The translations under genes and the position numbers were made by a program. The notes under the pieces were generated by a model, which was not told the origin of the DNA, searched no databases, and worked only from the letters and a program-made list of their open reading frames with translations. From positions 372,001-436,000 of the forward strand of contig JAFEMH010001471.1 in assembly GCA_022495995.1 (NCBI GenBank): DNA of 64,000 bases, written 5' to 3'. Shown one piece after another: positions 44,274 through 54,941 of the stretch. How positions within the stretch are numbered: position 1 is the stretch's first letter; each line of letters starts with the position of its first letter. Origin of the DNA: Adenophora triphylla var. japonica. Its lineage: Eukaryota > Streptophyta > Magnoliopsida > Asterales > Campanulaceae.

Positions 44274-44992
44274 CTTTCATCGCCTTACGGATATCCGAAG
44301 CTTTGGAAAGGATATCCGAAGCTTTGGAAAGGATATCCGAAACCAAATATTTTTCCTGGATATCCTTTCCAAAGCTTCCTGATATCCGTAACATTCAATA
44401 TGGATATCCGAAGCTTTGGAAAGGATAGCCAGAAAAAATATTTGGTTTCTGGATATCCTTTCCAAAGCTTCTGGATATCCTTTCCAAAGCTTCTGGATAT
44501 CCAGAAGCTAGCTTCTGGATATCCAGAAGCTTTGGAAAGGATATCCAGTTGTGGTGGCTAAGTATGTCGCGCGACAAAACAAGTCCCGTTTCTCCAGAAG
44601 CGACGAAGAAACGCGTTTCTCCCCAGATTTTGTGATAATATTTTGCTTATATTTATGATGGAAAATTTTCAAGCTACAATATTTAGATGTCAATTTTATT
44701 TCTATATTGAAATTGTTTCACTTTAGAGTCGGAACTATCCTTTATCCTTCCAATAAGGGGCAATTGCTCCATTTATTTTTTAAATCGTACCAAATTATAA
44801 CTAATATTTTGTCTCCTTTTGACAAAGAGAAAATAAATTATAATAATATATTTTTGTCACCGTTTGGATTAAATTTAGGTATGGCCGTTTAAAAAAAAAT
44901 AACTTGGCTGATAAACGATATTTAGAGATCGGAGCTTGAGGTCCAAGCTACAAAATTCTCCCCAATTTACTTCTTGTAAGCCCATCTATATA

Positions 44993-45276
44993 CTCCCTCC
45001 GTCCCGCTAATATCCGCACACTTTTCTTTTTGGGCGTCCCGCTAATATCCGCACACTCCCAAAAAGGAAACTTTATATTAATAAAATATTCACCCAATCC
45101 CACTCATTCTCTCTCCTACATTATTTTAATACTCACAACACCATTATAATTTATTACACCCTCCACTCATTCTCTCTCCACTCATTCTTTTACACTCACA
45201 ACATTTTATTAAAATATCATATTTCTTAATTCCCGCGCAAACAGTGTTAGTGCGGAACTTAGCGGGACGGAGGGAG
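44993..45276. mobile_element. Stowaway MITE
   Basis: 284 bp, CTCCCTCCGTCCCGCTAA / TTAGCGGGACGGAGGGAG ends, TA at 44991-44992 and 45277-45278. Inverted subterminal 'ccgcaca' and body 'cattctctctcc' repeats. Non-coding. Confidence 0.95.
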
Positions 45277-45278
45277 TA

Positions 45279-46015
45279 TTAATTTGCCTTATTATAAGAT
45301 CAGGTCGGTCCTATCAAATTTGGAGTATTAGGCAAACTATTTAACGGTGACCCTTTAATGTTCTTGGCGAAAAACAACATGGTGCGACGTTCTCGAATTT
45401 ATACTTCTCTCTCTATCTTTTTGCCTTTTGTGGTTGTTTCTATTGAAGGCATTTATTTTCATTTTTTCCTTAGGTTTTAGAGTATAGTTGAACTCTAAGT
45501 TGAATTATAGACTAATAACGAGAATTGAAATGTTTTATTAAAAAAAGAATGAGATATTGAATTGAAAAGTTGAGATTGCTTACTAGATTGAGTTGAAGTT
45601 ATTACAAAGTAATCAGCAAAATTTTACAATAAATTTTAGTGATAATTGTAAGAGATTTTAAATAAATATTCCAAAAAAATTAGGGATAAATACAAATAAT
45701 TTACAAAAATATTGTAAGAAAGGCAAACTTATCAAGGGGAATTGATACCGAGCTCAAATGGAGACACTATCAAGGGGAATAGAACCTGGGCTAAAAGGAT
45801 TCAAGTATTACTCCAAACTGAACACCTAGTTTCTTTGAAAATAAACAGTGTCTAAAATATACTATAACTAAAATAATAAAGAATAACTCTTGTGAAAAAC
45901 TAGTTTTTTTTTTCAAAATGTTATAAAAAAAAACTAGTTTTCAGAATCGTTCATCACTCTTATTAGTTAGACTTGGTGCTTTAAAACTAGTTTTTTTCTT
46001 ATATTACAAAAAAAC
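45279..46015. other. Intergenic, no gene recognised
   Basis: AT-rich. A near-repeat 'tatcaaggggaat' occurs at about 45732 and 45769, and 'aaaactagtttttt' is repeated several times at 45895-45995, once inverted. No coding frame. Confidence 0.5.
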
Positions 46016-46017
46016 TA

Positions 46018-46371
46018 CTCCCTCCGTCCCAGACCAAGAGACCTACTTTCCTTTTTGGTCCGTCCCAGACCAAGAGTCCCTTTCCTTAAATGGAAAGTTT
46101 TCTATATATTTATACCCTTATCATCTCCATATATTTACAAAAAAACCATTACTATTCCTCCCACTCATTTTCTCTCCTATTAAATATTTTTAACTTTTAC
46201 ATTCTCTCTCCTATTCTCTATCACACATTTAACTTTTACATTCTCTCTCCTATTCCCTATCACACATTTAACTTTTATATTCTCTTTCCTAAAATTTTCT
46301 ATCCACTTTAAAAAAAATTCTTAAGAAGCGTGAAATTCCCCCCGAGAACCCTTGATCGGGGACGGAGGGAG
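46018..46371. mobile_element. Stowaway MITE with internal tandem repeats
   Basis: 354 bp, CTCCCTCCGTCCCAGACC / GGACGGAGGGAG ends, TA at 46016-46017 and 46372-46373. It is longer than its neighbours because a ~37-bp unit (TTAACTTTTACATTCTCTC...CACACA) is present about three times at 46190-46300 and the left end repeats GTCCCAGACCAAGAG. Confidence 0.9.
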
Positions 46372-46487
46372 TAATTTTTTACAAGATTTTGACAATAATA
46401 AATATGGGGTTCTTAATATGGGCAAATTTTTTGATAGTCTTAGATGACCGGTCACTATACTATAGAGCAGGCATGTAAAAGAACATA

Positions 46488-46774
46488 CTCCCTCCGTCCC
46501 AGCGAAAGAGCCATTTATTTCCTTTTTGGGCGTCCCATTTAAAAAGCCACTTTCCCAAAAAGGAAACCTTAAATCACTATTCTCTCCACTCATTCTCTCT
46601 CATACTTTACTTTTACACTCACAACATTATCTTTCTTACATCACCTCCCACTCATTCTCTCTCCTATTTAATTTTTCATACTCACAACATTTAAACTTTT
46701 TCTCTTTCCTACATCACATTTCTTATTTTGCGTGTCGGACAAATTTACCGACTCTTTCGCTGGGACGGAGGGAG
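46488..46774. mobile_element. Stowaway MITE
   Basis: 287 bp, CTCCCTCCGTCCCAGCGAAA / TTTCGCTGGGACGGAGGGAG ends, TA at 46486-46487 and 46775-46776. Long matching termini (about 20 bp) suggest a fairly young copy. Confidence 0.96.
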
Positions 46775-46776
46775 TA

Positions 46777-47610
46777 CTTGATAATTAAGTAATACTAGTA
46801 ATTCTTAAGGCCCAATTAACAAGCCCATGACATGTCGGTAAATAAAATATTGTTTTAAGCAGCCTTTACAACAATGTAAAAACATCTGAACCTAAAAAAC
46901 CAAAAAGAAAGAAAAGAACAAAATTCAAAGATGATCTCCTTTCATTATCTCTCACACACACTAAAACACACACACACACACCCCAAATCGACCTTTTAGG
47001 CAAGATGGAGAGGCGAGCGATAGATATAGATACACATAATCCAGTCAAACATAAAGGTGTGAATGAGGCACCTGCGGTTCGGTTCAGAATAAATAAAGTT
47101 CTTATTTTTTATACTTGATTTCTTGTAATTTTTTTAGTTTGCATTATTTTCAAAATTAACAATAAAATTCATTTGCTATCCTTACACTAACAACTTATTT
47201 ACTATTCTCTATCACCTTTTTCTTTCTTACTTTACTTTCATATTCACAATTTTTTTTTTTAACAATTGTATATAGTCAAACTAAAAACTTTATTTTGAGA
47301 CGGAGAAAGTAATATATATGAATATTATTCTACATCGGGAATAAATGAGACTTGTCTATATATAAGAATGATAAACTACTACTTTTGACATTAATTGGTA
47401 TTAAAGTGAAATCTCAGACTTTATCACAATATTAAAGCAGATAATCTACACGTGAATACCCAACGGTCCACAATTAATCTTAAAGTCTAAGGTTACATCT
47501 TAAAACTAATTGATGCTAATGATAGTGTCCCAAGATCTGTATATATTATATGCAATGTTTGTCAATTTCTAACGTGGAATAATATCTCTAACAATGAACC
47601 CGGTCAATTG
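46777..47610. other. Intergenic, no gene recognised
   Basis: Holds a short (CA)n run near 46965-46982 and a lone Stowaway-like right end (TTTTGAGACGGAGAAAGTAA) at about 47286-47311. No coding frame. Confidence 0.5.
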
Positions 47611-47904
47611 TGGATGATAGACGAAGTCAATTCAGGATGATAGACGAAGTCAATTCATACATGGAGAGAGAATAAAGGATGATAGACGAAGTCAATTCAT
47701 ACATGGAGAGAGAGAGAATTGATATGAATGACTCAAGTTTTATTATTACCATTGTATGAATATATATACAACTTAGAAACCACTAATTAAGAAAATATAT
47801 AATTATAAAAGGAGAATGAATACTATTACAATAAGGAATTATAAAAATAAGGACACTAAACATAATATATGATTGTGATTTGATATATCTCTATCATGCC
47901 CCCG

Positions 47905-48010
47905 CAAGATGAACGACCGATAGGAGAGTCCAATCTTGGACATAATTCTTTGAATGTGAGCTTGGTGAAGTAGCGTTGTGAAGATATTATCGAGTTTATC
48001 TTTGTTGTTT
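47905..48010 (-). pseudogene. copia pol C-terminal remnant
   Basis: Minus-strand reading DKLDNIFTTLLHQAHIQRIM then SKIGLSYRSFILRG, followed by the polypurine tract. It matches the conserved copia C-terminus (QLADIFTK.LP..+F..L+SKLGL). No other pol sequence remains. Confidence 0.75.
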
Positions 48011-48420
48011 ATTTTACGTCGTAATGACACAAACTATAAGAAAAAGAGGTAATAAGGGACAAGAGTAAAAATACTGTACAAGTATTATTTTACGTCGCGA
48101 TGACAATAATTTTACGTCATAATGACGGAGAAGAGGTATTATTTTATGTCGCAATGACGAGGATATAATGAGAAGAAGTAATAAGGGGTAAGAGTAAAAT
48201 ATTGTACAAGTACTATTTTACGTTGTGATGACGATGAATTTTGCGTTTCATCGACTACGTCTCAACGACGATTTTACTTCTCAACACGAATTGGGTTTAA
48301 GTTTTATTTTATGTCTCAACAACGAATTGGGTTAGGGTTTTATTTTACGTCTCATCATCGATGAATTGTTTTATGGTTTTATTTTACGTCTCAATGATGA
48401 ATTGGGTTTAGATTTCAAAA
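48008..48420. repeat. Degenerate minisatellite, TTTTACGTC(G/T)CAATGACGA-like
   Basis: About eight imperfect copies of a ~20-bp phrase, at approximately 48010, 48089, 48110, 48143, 48210, 48308, 48345 and 48380, spaced irregularly. They lie inside the copia remnant where gag-pol should be. Confidence 0.7.
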
Positions 48421-49310
48421 GGGAGATTGAGCGAAGAGCTCGAGTGTGGTGTTAGGGTGGGGCGGCCATTGAGGTAGCAATTTAGGGTTATGATTTAGGA
48501 GGAGTTGAAGAATAGATATTTGTGTGGGTTTTTTTGTATATGACTGAAGATGAGACTAAGTGAAAAATTTAAGAAAAGAGAAAATTTAGGAAGGTGAGAA
48601 ATAATACTCAATGTGACATTGAGATAAGTAAAAAAGAAGAAGAAGAAGAATAAAGGATTAGGTGTTTAGTTGTTCGACTATGGGAGAAGAAGTGTCAAAA
48701 GTTTAAGGGAAAAAAAACGGAGAGAAAGGGGGGGAGAAAGGATTGGTAGATTGGCTGAAGCGAATGGTGGTGGGTTTGGCGAAGAATTCTCATTATGGAT
48801 CTATGCTCTGATATCATAATAGAATAAAAGATGATAGACTAAGTCAATTCATACATGGAGAGAAAGAATTGATATGAATGACTCAAGTTTTATTATTATG
48901 AATAAGTTTTATTATTATGAATATATATACAACTTAAAAATTTCTAATTAAGAAAATATATAATTACAAAAGGAGAAGGAATACTATTACAATAAAATTA
49001 AAAAGAGAACATTTTCAAGTAAAATTTGACTACAGTGTAGTTGGGATTAAATGTCCCAAATGTGAACATAGTATTTAACACCATATTCGCCTCCTTTTTA
49101 TTACATCTCATCGGCTCAATCTAGCTACTTCCTCCTCTTTCTTAATATTAAAGGACCTTGAACTCAAGAAGCCTTTTGCTTGTTATTCTTGTATTTAATC
49201 AAAGTTTTGTTATAAAAGGTGGCGATTCGATCGTACACACACTTACATCTAATCTACTGTAGCCTTTGCGGCTAGCTAAATTTCTTTTGAATCCTCAAAT
49301 CTCTCTCTGT

Positions 49311-49318
49311 TATATAAA
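49311..49318 (+). promoter_or_regulatory. TATA box of the ERF gene
   Basis: TATATAAA, 82 bp upstream of the ATG at 49400, preceded by a CT-rich stretch (ctctctctgt). A single W-box-like TTGACT occurs at about 49027, outside the copia remnant. The intergenic promoter space to the remnant is about 390 bp. Confidence 0.75.
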
Positions 49319-49399
49319 CCTTCATTCGAAAGCAACCTTCAAAAGAAAAGGGTCTTCAATCTTCTCGAATTTACCATCTGGGACTGGGTCCTTTCTTTC

Positions 49400-50870
49400 A
49401 TGTGCTTGATAAAGGTGGCGGACCCTACGGATTTAAGCGACTATGTCAAATTCCACCCTGAGCAGCCGGAGACCACCACCACGGCGGTTGCGGCACAACC
49501 GATTTATTCTGGGTATAGTCAATCTAGAGAGATGTCGGCTATGGTGAATGCTTTAACGCATGTTGTTTCCGGCCAAGGGTCAGGCGGCAGCGAGTTGATG
49601 GGTAGTTATTATAGGCATGATCAACTGAGCGGTGCTGGTGGGGGTTATTCGGCGAATTCTCCTTCTTCGGCTTATTCTTCTTCGAGTTCTGGGTCTATGG
49701 CGGGACAAAAGAGGGGACGTGATCAAGAAGAAAGTGTTAATCAAATTTCGGAACATTATCAAAGGCCTTATTCTTCATATAGAGGATTTGGAGAATCATC
49801 TTCTTCCCTTGTTGGTTAGTTTATTTTCATTTCTTCATAATTTCTTCAAATAATTAAGTTTTTTTTAAGACGTTATCTAACTCCTTGATTTCAATAGTAA
49901 CCCAAAGATCACAAAAGAATTAAAGTGTTCAAGTCGTTTGATGTGACTTATTAACACGTTTTTTTTTTTACAAAATTAACTTTTAATTAAGTTTATCTCA
50001 TGAAAATAATTTTTTTATTAATTACTATATTATGCTATTATTAGTATTGTGTGAGTAATTTATTTTCTTAATATTGTGTAATTTTTTTTATGAACAGTGA
50101 AAGAGGAAGCTGAAACACCAACCTCCGCCACCCCACGAGGCGTTCCATCCACCACCACCGCCACCACACATAATCCGGCAACGGAAGCCTCCCAACAAGA
50201 AGAAACAGGGGAGAGAAGGCGGAGATACAGAGGAGTTAGGCAGAGGCCATGGGGAAAATGGGCAGCAGAAATAAGAGATCCACACAAAGCCGCCAGAGTT
50301 TGGTTAGGCACATTCGACACTGCCGAAGCCGCCGCCAGAGCTTACGACGAAGCCGCCTTAAGGTTCCGCGGCAACCGAGCGAAACTTAACTTCCCTGAAA
50401 ACGTTAGACTTTTATCACCACCCCAACAACAAACCAGACCATCCTTATCTCCGTTATCTCGATTACCAACTGCAGTTCCTCTTCCTCCATCTCAACCGGA
50501 GGCCTTTTTCCAGCCTCAACAATTCCGGCCGGCTGATTTTAATGCAAGGGATTATTGGGAATATTCTCAATTGCTCCAAAGTACTTCTGATTTTCCGTTA
50601 CAACAACAACCTACGAATTTGTTGGATCAGAATATGTTTTACGCCTCGACATTGGGTTCATTACATTCTCAAACGGTGTCAACTTCATCTTCATCTTCTT
50701 CGACTATTCCTCCTACATTATTACCTTCATATCCCCTGTTTTTTCCGAACCAGCAATCGGGTTATTTAAATTTCCAGCAGCCGGGGAATCAAATTCAGGG
50801 TGACCCATCAAATGATCCTCAGCAGCCGTGGCCGGGATCCGGTCAATTTCCTCCATCTTCATCAAGTTAA
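49400..50870 (+). CDS. AP2/ERF transcription factor, group X (ABR1/ERF110-like)
   Basis: Exon 1 is 49400-49814, a 283-bp GT-AG intron is 49815-50097 (acceptor ATGAACAG), and exon 2 is 50098-50870; the join is phase 1 and gives 395 residues. The N-terminus MCLIKVADP and the motif [17 protein letters not shown] (about residues 41-57) are conserved in group X ERFs related to Arabidopsis ABR1/ERF110. A basic RRRR precedes one complete AP2 domain (about residues 182-239: [53 protein letters not shown]) with the ERF-type WAAEIRD. The Ser/Gln/Pro-rich C-terminus is likely activating. It is a nuclear DNA-binding protein expected to bind GCC-box-type elements; family members act in stress, wound and ABA/ethylene responses. 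No lesion is visible. Confidence 0.95.
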
Positions 50871-51524
50871 TTAGTGGTTTTATACATTTATTTTTATTTT
50901 CTTTTACTAGTATATTGCAAAGGGGGGTGATAATTCATTAGTTTTTCTTGTTCTTGGTTTATAATTTTGATGAAGTTTGTAGGTACTATATGAATTTGGT
51001 TTATTTTGTTTTTGTTGTTATTAATGTAAGTAAAAGAAAAGGAACTGATTGTTTGTTAGGGATATATGAGAAGAGAACAAACTAGTTTGGTTTTGGTTTA
51101 GTGTCTTTTATTCAATGTGTTTTGAACTTAGTTTCTGAAAACCTTGAGCTTGTCCGCCTCTGTTTTATTTTGTTTTCCATTATTACGAATAAATTTTAAA
51201 CAATAATTTTAGATTTATTTAATCAATCTATCAATAACAAGTTTTAAATTATCATTAATAAAATTAAATCAATCTAAAATTATTACTTAAAAAAGTATCT
51301 TTGAAATAAAAAATAATTGTTTTTAATAATTTTTTAATTAAATTCAATGAATTGACCCTAAAAATAGACTCTAACTAAGAAAGGATAATTACAAAATATT
51401 GTAAAATATAATAGTTAACTAGCGATGTGTCCAATTTAATCTACCTCGACCATAATATTAATTAAGAATTCATTCATTCTTATCTATTGATTGTTTTTCA
51501 GCAACTCATCTATTGAGGAAAAAA
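50871..51524. other. 3' flank of the ERF gene
   Basis: AT-rich. Probable 3' UTR to about 51190, with AATAAA-like signals (e.g. cgaataaatttt at about 51185). No other gene seen. Confidence 0.5.
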
Positions 51525-51780
51525 CTACCAATCCATGTAACATAATAATACAGTACCTTTTTTACAATTAATTCAATTTATTTTAAAATTGTCACTTAAT
51601 GCAATCTATTTATCAATTTTGTTTCAAATAATGCAATTTTTTGTTTCAAGTAATGCAACTTACTTCAATTACATTGCATTATTTGAAACAAATTTGACAA
51701 ATACGTTGCATTAAGTGGTAACTTTGCGATACATTACATTAATTGTAAACAACATGATTAATACGTTGCATAAATTGGTC
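51525..51780. mobile_element. Hairpin (foldback) MITE
   Basis: Two arms of roughly 115-120 bp are inverted copies: TTACAATTAAT, CACTTAATGCAA and TTGTTTCAAATAATGCAA in the left arm reappear reversed in the right (TTGCATTATTTGAAACAA, TTGCATTAAGTGG, ATTAATTGTAAA). The outer ends are ACCAAT/ATTGGT. Arm identity is about 80-85% by eye. No TSD is resolved, so the superfamily is unknown. Confidence 0.75.
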
Positions 51781-53719
51781 TCACAGACTCAGACCCCCTA
51801 ATATAAGAACTAATCCCAGAAAGAATAAAAGAAAATCATGTATTAGTTCAGATGAATCCATTAGATATAAAAAAAGAGATAAATAAATTGACATCTTTAA
51901 AAATTTTATTGTCTTGTCCATGACAAAAAAACCACTATCATAGTTTTTAATTATGATTTGAATTCAATTTTTAGATCTACAGTATATAATATCTATTGAG
52001 TGATGGTTCTAAAACTCCATAAACATTGGCGTTAATTTATAATAATAGTCTCATTTCATTTGATATTTTAATTTTTTTTTTTTATCATTTTAATAAAACA
52101 ATGTAGTTTCCATTATCATCCTTATTGAGTGCAAGAATTACACCCAAATAACTGGGACATGTCTTCATTAGCAAGTTAAAATATAATTTTTGGAAGAAAT
52201 GAAATAAAATAAAAATTGAGAGAATCGGAGTATTTAATGCAGTTTCCAAGACCTATGATGTTATTTTTAAAGATAAATTATAAGAACGTGGTTGTTGTGC
52301 TTAGTCTTGGTTATCATATTGAAATCTTGCACGCATGTATTTAAGAATGAAGGAAGTTTGATGAATAATAAAAATTTGGGATTATTTTTATTTTTTAGAT
52401 TTGTTTTTGCTTTCTTTGAATAAATATGGAATCAATCGTCGCCGAGCGATTCATTTCTCCCAGAAAATGGATTGAAATTGGTCATCCCCTCAGTATTTAA
52501 TTTAGGTGCTTAATTCCTTTTTCTCTTTCTTTTTCGATTTTGTCTATTTACTTTTATTTATATTGTAGTAGATTTTCTCTCGTTCATCGATAGCCCTTAT
52601 TTCTCTCCTCCTTCGAGCCTAAGTTTCCTCCCCGTTATGTTGGGAGCCTTTGTATGATTATATCTTTTGTTATTGTATTACTTGAGATGCTTGGTTTATC
52701 AATTGTTGCCAACCCAAATGTTTTAATTTTTTTAATATTCTCAAAGAAAAATATTATTCATGTGGGGATTTTGTGAATGCCGATATCAGGCAGTGTACAA
52801 GTTATTTTTGGAGAATCATTTGCGCGTCTCAAGGCATCACTCGTAAGTGCGTTCAAAGTAGATTTGGTTCTTGCGATATCGATAGTAAAATTTTGGTTTG
52901 GGTGATACTTGAAGTTGACGGTTCTACTGTTTTTACGTCTATGATGTCAAATGTTATTGAGCAGAATAAATTTGGAAGTATTATAGGTGCCTACAATTAT
53001 TTCTTTGCTTTCATTTGTTTCTTTTTAATCATGCTTGTTCGCCGTTTCGAGATTTTTGCGACAAATTATATTTGGGATGAATCCGATTCCATCCTGTGGG
53101 GAACCATCTTATAAATCTTTATTAATGCAAGCATTTGTTGATTGCATGAGAAAAAAAAAAAAAAAGATAGCTAGATTTTATTAGAATTATGGTCAAATTT
53201 AAATTGATTATAAAAGTCAAATCTGATCTATTTTCTGGATCGGAAGATTAAGTATTAATAGTTGACAATTAGGTAAAATTAGGTTTACGTAAGCTCGATC
53301 ACCTTCTTATGGGTTGTTAGGAGCAAATAGAGTCAAATGTAGCTAACATTGCTAATTTTTGTTTTGATAAACAGTATATCTACCAATGTTTGACAATGTA
53401 ACATCAATAAAATTGACCTCCTCTACATATGACAAAATCAACTGCCACATCGTCACAAACAGGACTATTATTAGATGCAACTATTACATATTTAAGATTT
53501 ATTAGAATTGTGTCTTCATTTCCTTAAAAGGCCTTGTTAAGGGGTGAGGTTTAGTCAATCTATATAATTGATTAATTTTATTCTTCAAGTTGATGTGGGA
53601 TTATATGGGACTTTAACAAGATTATTGAAAAAAAGAAAGAAAGAAAGATCCAACAAATCAAGCCAGGGCCGATCCCGTGAAAGTCGTGGTCCAAGGCTTA
53701 GTATTCGACTGGAGTCTCA
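51781..53719. other. Intergenic, no confident gene
   Basis: Mostly AT-rich. An open stretch of 113 codons at 52773-53114 ends about 35 bp before an A15 run (53151-53165), which could be the 3' end of a LINE or a retrocopy, but I see no diagnostic domain or TSD. Confidence 0.4.
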
Positions 53720-53969
53720 TTTTTTTTTTTTTTTGATACCCGATTCCTGCCTTCGCCGACTAATCCCCACCACTGCGCATCGCCCTCGCATACCTCCATG
53801 ATGTAAATCGCGGATGCGCCCTACGCATGCAAGAAGACTCTTATACTCCGTAGCCTCTGGAGCCCTCCTACAAGATAATTACATCACTCTTACATCACCA
53901 ATTGGCTGCTCCAACAATTTACATCACTCTTACATCACCAATTGACTGCTCCAACAATTACATCACTCG
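53720..53969 (-). mobile_element. SINE of the same family, 5'-truncated, with internal duplication
   Basis: The minus strand ends GGGTATC plus A14, as in the SINE at 22481. Shared blocks in the same order are TAAGAGTGATGTAA, TGTAG(A/G)AGGGCTCC, AGAGTATAAG, CCGCGATTTAC. The tRNA-like head is missing. A ~42-bp unit (acatcactcttacatcaccaattg and on to ctccaaca) is tandemly duplicated at 53879-53960. Confidence 0.8.
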
Positions 53970-54274
53970 TTTTGTTTATTTTCACCGACCGAGGTCTCTC
54001 TTTCTTCATTTTCTTAAGTTTTAACTCTATTCGTTTTTTTTCCTATTCGAGTGCGCCTCAGGGGCGGCACCGAAACTAGATAGTAAGGACAATAAGAAGA
54101 TTGTTTGTCAGAGGCAAGAAAAATTAAAAGTAGATGAAAATAGTAAGGTGATCATTGATATAATATAACTTAGTGGGTTTGGCAATCATGCGCATGATAA
54201 ACATTGATACTCAACTTTTGGCATATTTAAATATCTATGTAAAAACATACTCCTCTCATTTTCATTTAATGTGG
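53970..54274. other. Intergenic
   Basis: No gene. The right end (tactcctctcattttcatttaatgtgg) looks like a mutated MITE end into which the next element inserted. Confidence 0.4.
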
Positions 54275-54841
54275 TGTAAAGTGTTGCAGCGGAATAAAAG
54301 AAATAGTAATCAGATAAACAATTAATCGAAACAACGACTAATTGACCCAATTTGAATCCACAAATTAAGGTTTGGCAAGATTAACAACTAAAAGATGAGA
54401 ACCTCGAAGAACAAAAGGAATCCACCTTCAACAAGCCAATGAAGACTTACAATTGCAAATCAATCAAAATAATTTATCAAAATTCAACTCTCCAAATAAA
54501 ATTTCTACAAGAGTATTTATACTAGTCTATCAATGCTGAAAATCCTATTAAAAACGTAAATAATAATATCCCAAAAATACCCTTAATTAGTTTTATTAAA
54601 ATCAGGAAAGAAAATAATCCTGCTGTATTTCGAATTTCGTCGGAAGCACGACTCGTGCTAGAGGGCACGAGTCGTTCCCTTGTTGTGCCACTCGTGATAC
54701 GATTCGTTCCATTTGTTGCAGTCGCGCAGATCATCGTCACGACTCGTGCCTGTGGTCACGAGTCGTGCCCTATGCAATTTTCCATCGCCAAGTTCCTGTC
54801 CAGAATTCCTACTTCGCGTCTGAATAATACGGGCTACATCA
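54275..54841 (-). repeat. 3' LTR of the compact gypsy
   Basis: Minus-strand TATA box (TATAAATA) at about 54514-54521. About 125-255 bp upstream of it lie GCACGACTCGTGC (54646-54658) and two more copies of the CACGA(C/G)TCGTG palindrome (to about 54770). Matches 56722-57285. Confidence 0.93.
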
Positions 54842-54941
54842 TACGCCTCCTCTATAAACGGATTCGTCCCTGAATCCGAGCAAGCATAAAAAGAACATCC
54901 CATGCATGGCAGTGTTTAGTCCAACATTTGAGTATGCAACT

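Larger units (their letters stand above)
47664..49005 (-). mobile_element. Minus-strand copia remnant with short LTRs
   Basis: The 3' LTR 47664-47896 (minus-strand start TGATAGAGATAT) and 5' LTR 48817-~49005 share phrases such as 'aagtcaattcatacatggag' and 'gaatgactcaagttttatt'. On the minus strand a primer site TGATATCAGAGC (48805-48816) abuts the 5' LTR, and a polypurine tract CTTGCGGGGGCA abuts the 3' LTR. Only ~0.9 kb of internal DNA remains, including the last part of a copia pol. Two extra copies of the LTR edge (GGATGATAGACGAAGTCAAT) lie just outside at 47612 and 47635. Confidence 0.8.

Noticed and set aside
47286..47311. Stowaway-like right end (gagacggagaaagta)
   Set aside because: No partner left end found; too little to call an element.
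52773..53114. 113-codon frame ahead of an A15 run, possible LINE end or retrogene
   Set aside because: No RT, endonuclease or RNase H motif that I can recognise and no target duplication found.
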